Below, one piece after another: positions 5,312 to 7,398 of a stretch of 7,398 nucleotides of DNA. The stretch comes from Gallicola sp. (GTDB lineage Bacteria > Bacillota > Clostridia > Tissierellales > Peptoniphilaceae), in the NCBI GenBank assembly GCA_012798975.1, contig JAAZME010000143.1:1-7398 (forward strand). Direction: 5' to 3'. How positions within the stretch are numbered: position 1 is the first letter of the stretch; the number at the start of each line of letters is the position of its first letter. A program made the position numbers and the translations under genes. The notes under the pieces were generated by a model, which saw only the letters and a program-made list of their open reading frames with translations, did no database searches and was not told where the DNA came from.

Positions 5312-5328
5312 GTTACAAAAAGGTTACA
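5312..5328 (-). promoter_or_regulatory. WalR-like box, TGTAAC-N5-TGTAAC
   Basis: On the minus strand, two identical TGTAAC half-sites are spaced by CTTTT, with an 11-bp period that places both on one face of the helix. This is an exact WalR-type direct repeat, oriented with the downstream hydrolase gene and about 120 bp before its -35 box. A third half-site (plus TGTAAC, 5332-5337) forms an inverted pair with the 5323-5328 copy. In RNA that pair could form a weak 6-bp hairpin followed by CUUUUU. PhoP-family regulators bind related TTWACA repeats and are the main alternative. Confidence 0.6.
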
Positions 5329-5386
5329 AAATGTAACAAATCGAAGACAAGCTATTTCAGGCCTAATTATTACATTTTCGTAATTT

Positions 5387-5791
5387 TTATAGCTCATGTA
5401 ATGATTTTTTTGCCAAATAAAAATAGCGCAGCTGAAGCTTTCCGATATCAATAAAACTGCCTGCAAAAAGACCGGTCCAAGTATCCTTAAACTCTGTCTT
5501 TTGATAGGCTTTCACTTCACACCCCGCTTCTAAAGGATGAAAGGTGTAGTCTACCGTACTTTTTGTTTTTTTGTTCTCCATAGAAAGATAGAGGCGTTCC
5601 ATAGGGATCTTTTCAAGAATCTTATAATCTGTCCTTTGTCCGTTTATATCGATCTCATAATAAGAATTCTCATCGATTTTTACCGACTCTCTGATTCCTT
5701 CTCTCCAATGAAAGTCTTCATGATTTGTTAGTTTTTCCCACACCAGTACAATATCCGTTTTAAATTCCGAGGACACTTTCGCTTCTTTCAT
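5387..5791 (-). CDS. Small SRPBCC/START-fold protein, 134 aa
   Basis: A 134-residue soluble protein with the layout of the SRPBCC (Bet v 1-like, polyketide-cyclase/AHSA1-type) fold. It has an N-terminal strand followed by VWEKLTNHEDFHWREGI (17-33), which matches the usual 'W..ltd...yp.W...v' helix region. Then come alternating strands, including YYEIDINGQRTDYKILEKIP and STVDYTFHPLEAGCEVKAYQ. A long C-terminal helix (about 110-132, GSFIDIGKLQLRYFYLAKKSL) would close a ligand pocket. These proteins bind hydrophobic ligands or act in varied ways, so no substrate can be named. The start lies 1 nt after the HemZ-like stop codon, with its ribosome site inside that gene, so the two are translationally coupled. 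No strong terminator follows. Confidence 0.85.
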   Translation of the reverse strand: MKEAKVSSEFKTDIVLVWEKLTNHEDFHWREGIRESVKIDENSYYEIDINGQRTDYKILEKIPMERLYLSMENKKTKSTVDYTFHPLEAGCEVKAYQKTEFKDTWTGLFAGSFIDIGKLQLRYFYLAKKSLHEL

Positions 5792-5792
5792 A

Positions 5793-7196
5793 CTATTCTC
5801 CTTTTACTAGTCTGCTCTTTTTCTCTATAATTTCATCTATTTTATTTTGATAGTCTCTTAAATTCTTATAATTTCTGTAGTTTTCTATGCGGTTTTCATT
5901 GGGATAAAGAATTTTGCTGTTGGAAGTCATTCCAAGGCCGATCACCGTCTGCCGTTCCTCCATCATATACATATTATACAAATTCTCTTTTCCGGGCAAA
6001 GCATAGCCTACATTTTCGTGATTTCCAAGAATCTGTTTTTGTCTGTACAGATAATAAGGTTCATAAGGGCTTTCTTCTATAAAACGATGAACTCTCTCGA
6101 GCATATCCCCGATCAAATCCCGTTCGCCGCCTAAATTTTCCTGTCTTTCCATAAATTTCGAACCTCGTTTTACAGAAAGAGTATGGATTGTTAAATTCTC
6201 CGGCATTAATTCCTTTATTTTTCGAAGATTATATTCTAAGTCCTCCATTCCTTCCCCCGGAAGTCCTAGAATAAAGTCCATGTTGATACAATCGAATCCA
6301 ATCTCTTTCGCTTCTTCGTATAAACGGATCAAACGGTCATTGTTTTGAACCCTTCCGATTTTTTTCAGAGTTTTATCATGAAAACTTTGTGGGTTTAATG
6401 ATATTCTTGTGACACCCTTCTCTTTGAGCAAAAAGAAGACCTCTTGTGATAAGGTATCTTCTCTTCCGGCTTCCACTGTCCACTCAACAGGCAGTCCAAA
6501 ATCTTCCTTTACCCCCTCTAGCAGAACTGTTAAATCTTCCTTTTCTAAAGAGGTGGGCGTACCTCCTCCAATATAAACCGTTTCTAATTTCTTGTCTTTA
6601 AGGACTTTTCCCATCGCCTCCATTTCTCGAAGGAGCGTCTTTATATAGTCTTTTCTATAATCACGCTTTTTATATAGTATCGTCGGGAAACTGCAGTAAT
6701 CGCAGCGGGTAGGACAGAATGGGATGTTTATATAAAGAGAATAAGAATCTTCTTTTATAGGATAGAGATAAGGCCTTTGACGGCAGGCTATAGTATAAAG
6801 AAGATCTGCTTTTTCCTTAGAAAGAGAGTACTCTTTAGTAAGTCTTTCCAAAATCTCCTCCCGATCTTTCTTTTGGTCCATCAACTCCTGTACTATTTTT
6901 ACAGGACGTATCCCTGTCAATATCCCCCAAGGAGAAGTCTTTTTATAATACCCTTCCAGCAGTTTCAATACGGCTCTTTTAAAAGCACGCCGTTGAAGTT
7001 TTTCTTCTTCTATATAAGGAACAGATAGTTCGACTTTTTTATCTTCTTTATATAAGGACGCTTTCCTATTTTTGTATTCAATTACAAGATTTAAATCCTC
7101 TTCTCCGGAAAAACAGATTTCTTCCCTCGGTACAAAGGTTCTGACTAATTCAAATATATCATAATGGAGTTTCTCTTCATCTAAATAAATTCTCAT
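5793..7196 (-). CDS. hemZ: HemZ-type radical SAM protein (oxygen-independent coproporphyrinogen III oxidase-like)
   Basis: A 467-residue radical SAM enzyme of the HemN/HemZ superfamily. The radical SAM motif is CPTRCDYC (C161, C165, C168), which binds the 4Fe-4S cluster, followed by GGGTPTS (210-216) for SAM. Further family motifs are EAGREDTL (242-249), RISLNPQSF (264-272) and DFILGLPGE (307-315). HemZ-specific features are the N-terminal extension ending in WGILTGIRPVK (90-100) and the C-terminal YYLYRQKQILGNHENVGYA (381-399). The length is slightly under that of B. subtilis HemZ. Assignment to the HemZ clade is firm. Its reaction is not: HemZ proteins are annotated as coproporphyrinogen dehydrogenases, and no other haem gene is visible here. 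The start at 7196 has a modest GAGAGAAG site. The product is cytoplasmic and the gene is cotranscribed with the SRPBCC gene. Confidence 0.92.
   Translation of the reverse strand: MRIYLDEEKLHYDIFELVRTFVPREEICFSGEEDLNLVIEYKNRKASLYKEDKKVELSVPYIEEEKLQRRAFKRAVLKLLEGYYKKTSPWGILTGIRPVKIVQELMDQKKDREEILERLTKEYSLSKEKADLLYTIACRQRPYLYPIKEDSYSLYINIPFCPTRCDYCSFPTILYKKRDYRKDYIKTLLREMEAMGKVLKDKKLETVYIGGGTPTSLEKEDLTVLLEGVKEDFGLPVEWTVEAGREDTLSQEVFFLLKEKGVTRISLNPQSFHDKTLKKIGRVQNNDRLIRLYEEAKEIGFDCINMDFILGLPGEGMEDLEYNLRKIKELMPENLTIHTLSVKRGSKFMERQENLGGERDLIGDMLERVHRFIEESPYEPYYLYRQKQILGNHENVGYALPGKENLYNMYMMEERQTVIGLGMTSNSKILYPNENRIENYRNYKNLRDYQNKIDEIIEKKSRLVKGE
5798..5804 (-). promoter_or_regulatory. Ribosome binding site of the SRPBCC gene inside the HemZ-like coding region
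   Basis: AAAGGAG on the minus strand overlaps the last codons (Lys-Gly-Glu) of the HemZ-like gene and lies 6 nt before the ATG at 5791. Ribosomes ending on the upstream gene would free or reuse this site, coupling the two products. Confidence 0.85.
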
Positions 7197-7222
7197 ATCT
7201 TCTCTCTTTTCGTTTTTTTACT

Positions 7223-7231
7223 ATTGTAGCA
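7223..7231 (-). promoter_or_regulatory. Possible extended -10 element for the hemZ-like operon
   Basis: On the minus strand, TGC directly precedes TACAAT (plus 7231-7223), an extended -10 element. No good -35 hexamer lies at the right distance, so the call is tentative. Transcription would begin near 7216, about 20 nt before the start codon. Confidence 0.35.
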
Positions 7232-7246
7232 GATACACAAGTTTTT

Positions 7247-7275
7247 TTGAGAATTTTTATAGATTGTACTATACT
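7247..7275 (+). promoter_or_regulatory. Promoter of the divergent M20-like peptidase gene
   Basis: TTGAGA (7247-7252), a 17-bp spacer and TATACT (7270-7275) form a good sigma-A promoter. The start would be near 7282, giving a leader of about 40 nt before the ATG at 7323. Confidence 0.65.
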
Positions 7276-7322
7276 GTTATAAGTATTAAACATAGAACTT
7301 ACTTTAGGAAAGGTTGTTAAGA

Positions 7323-7398
7323 ATGTTAGATGAAGAAGTTTTTAATCCAGTAAAAAAAGAAATCGTAAAAGTACTTCAGGATTTAGTCCGTATCCCCA
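7323..7398 (+). CDS. N-terminus of a probable M20-family metallopeptidase (cut by window edge)
   Basis: Twenty-five codons from ATG at 7323 run off the window. The ribosome site AGGAAAGG (7306-7313) lies 9 nt upstream, and a good promoter lies at 7247-7275. The segment KKEIVKVLQDLVRIP is the characteristic first helix of M20 peptidases, which usually continues into a serine and the metal-binding core. Members include PepV-like dipeptidases, PepT, ArgE/DapE-like deacylases and carboxypeptidases. The subfamily and the metal ligands cannot be judged because the rest is missing. The gene is divergent from the hemZ-like operon. Confidence 0.7.
   Translation, partial: MLDEEVFNPVKKEIVKVLQDLVRIP

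Noticed and set aside
1..7398. CRISPR array, insertion sequence, prophage or toxin-antitoxin system
   Set aside because: No regularly spaced repeats, transposase or integrase motifs, att-like repeats at the tRNA, or small paired genes were seen.

Overview
The window looks like a chromosomal segment of a low-GC Gram-positive anaerobe. It has an AT-rich background, strong AGGAGG-type ribosome binding sites, U-tailed hairpin terminators, a Bacillus/Clostridium-type large SRP RNA with an Alu domain, and secreted proteins carrying cell-wall-binding-2 (CWB2) repeats. CWB2 modules are typical of Clostridia (Peptostreptococcaceae, Tissierellia and relatives), so a member of that group is the best guess. 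The species cannot be fixed from the sequence alone. Nothing here indicates a phage, insertion sequence, CRISPR array or recent transfer.

Layout. Bases 1-122 are the 3' end of an unidentified plus-strand gene. A near-perfect housekeeping promoter (128-156) then drives a stable-RNA unit: tRNA-Ser(GGA) at 199-289, followed without a gap by the SRP RNA (about 290-560). A bidirectional terminator (561-596) closes this unit and also serves the convergent minus-strand gene. All complete genes from 607 to 7196 lie on the minus strand. In transcription order they are: a HemZ-type radical SAM protein (5793-7196) with a small SRPBCC-fold protein starting 1 nt after its stop codon (5387-5791); a 307-bp regulatory gap; a CWB2-SH3-NlpC/P60 wall hydrolase (3388-5079); a paralogous CWB2-SH3-3D-domain protein (1752-3308); a mechanosensitive channel MscL with a zinc-ribbon tail (1221-1631); and a small cytoplasmic protein of unknown function (607-1083). 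Three of these units end in clear intrinsic terminators. A divergent plus-strand gene starting at 7323, cut by the window edge, looks like the N-terminus of an M20-family peptidase.

Main theme. The centre of the window is a wall-remodelling pair: two tandem secreted proteins with the same surface anchor (three CWB2 repeats plus an SH3-like domain) but different C-terminal catalytic modules, an NlpC/P60 peptidase and a 3D (MltA-like) domain. Upstream of the pair, the gap holds two exact matches to the WalR (YycF) box TGTWAH-N5-TGTWAH and a strong promoter (TTGACA, 17 bp, TAAAAT). WalRK controls NlpC/P60 and 3D-domain autolysins in other Firmicutes, so the working hypothesis is a WalR-controlled autolysin pair. 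The promoter also carries a 13-bp inverted repeat with one arm in the promoter spacer and the other over the ribosome binding site. MscL, an osmotic safety valve, lies next to these envelope genes, but its own terminators separate it from them.
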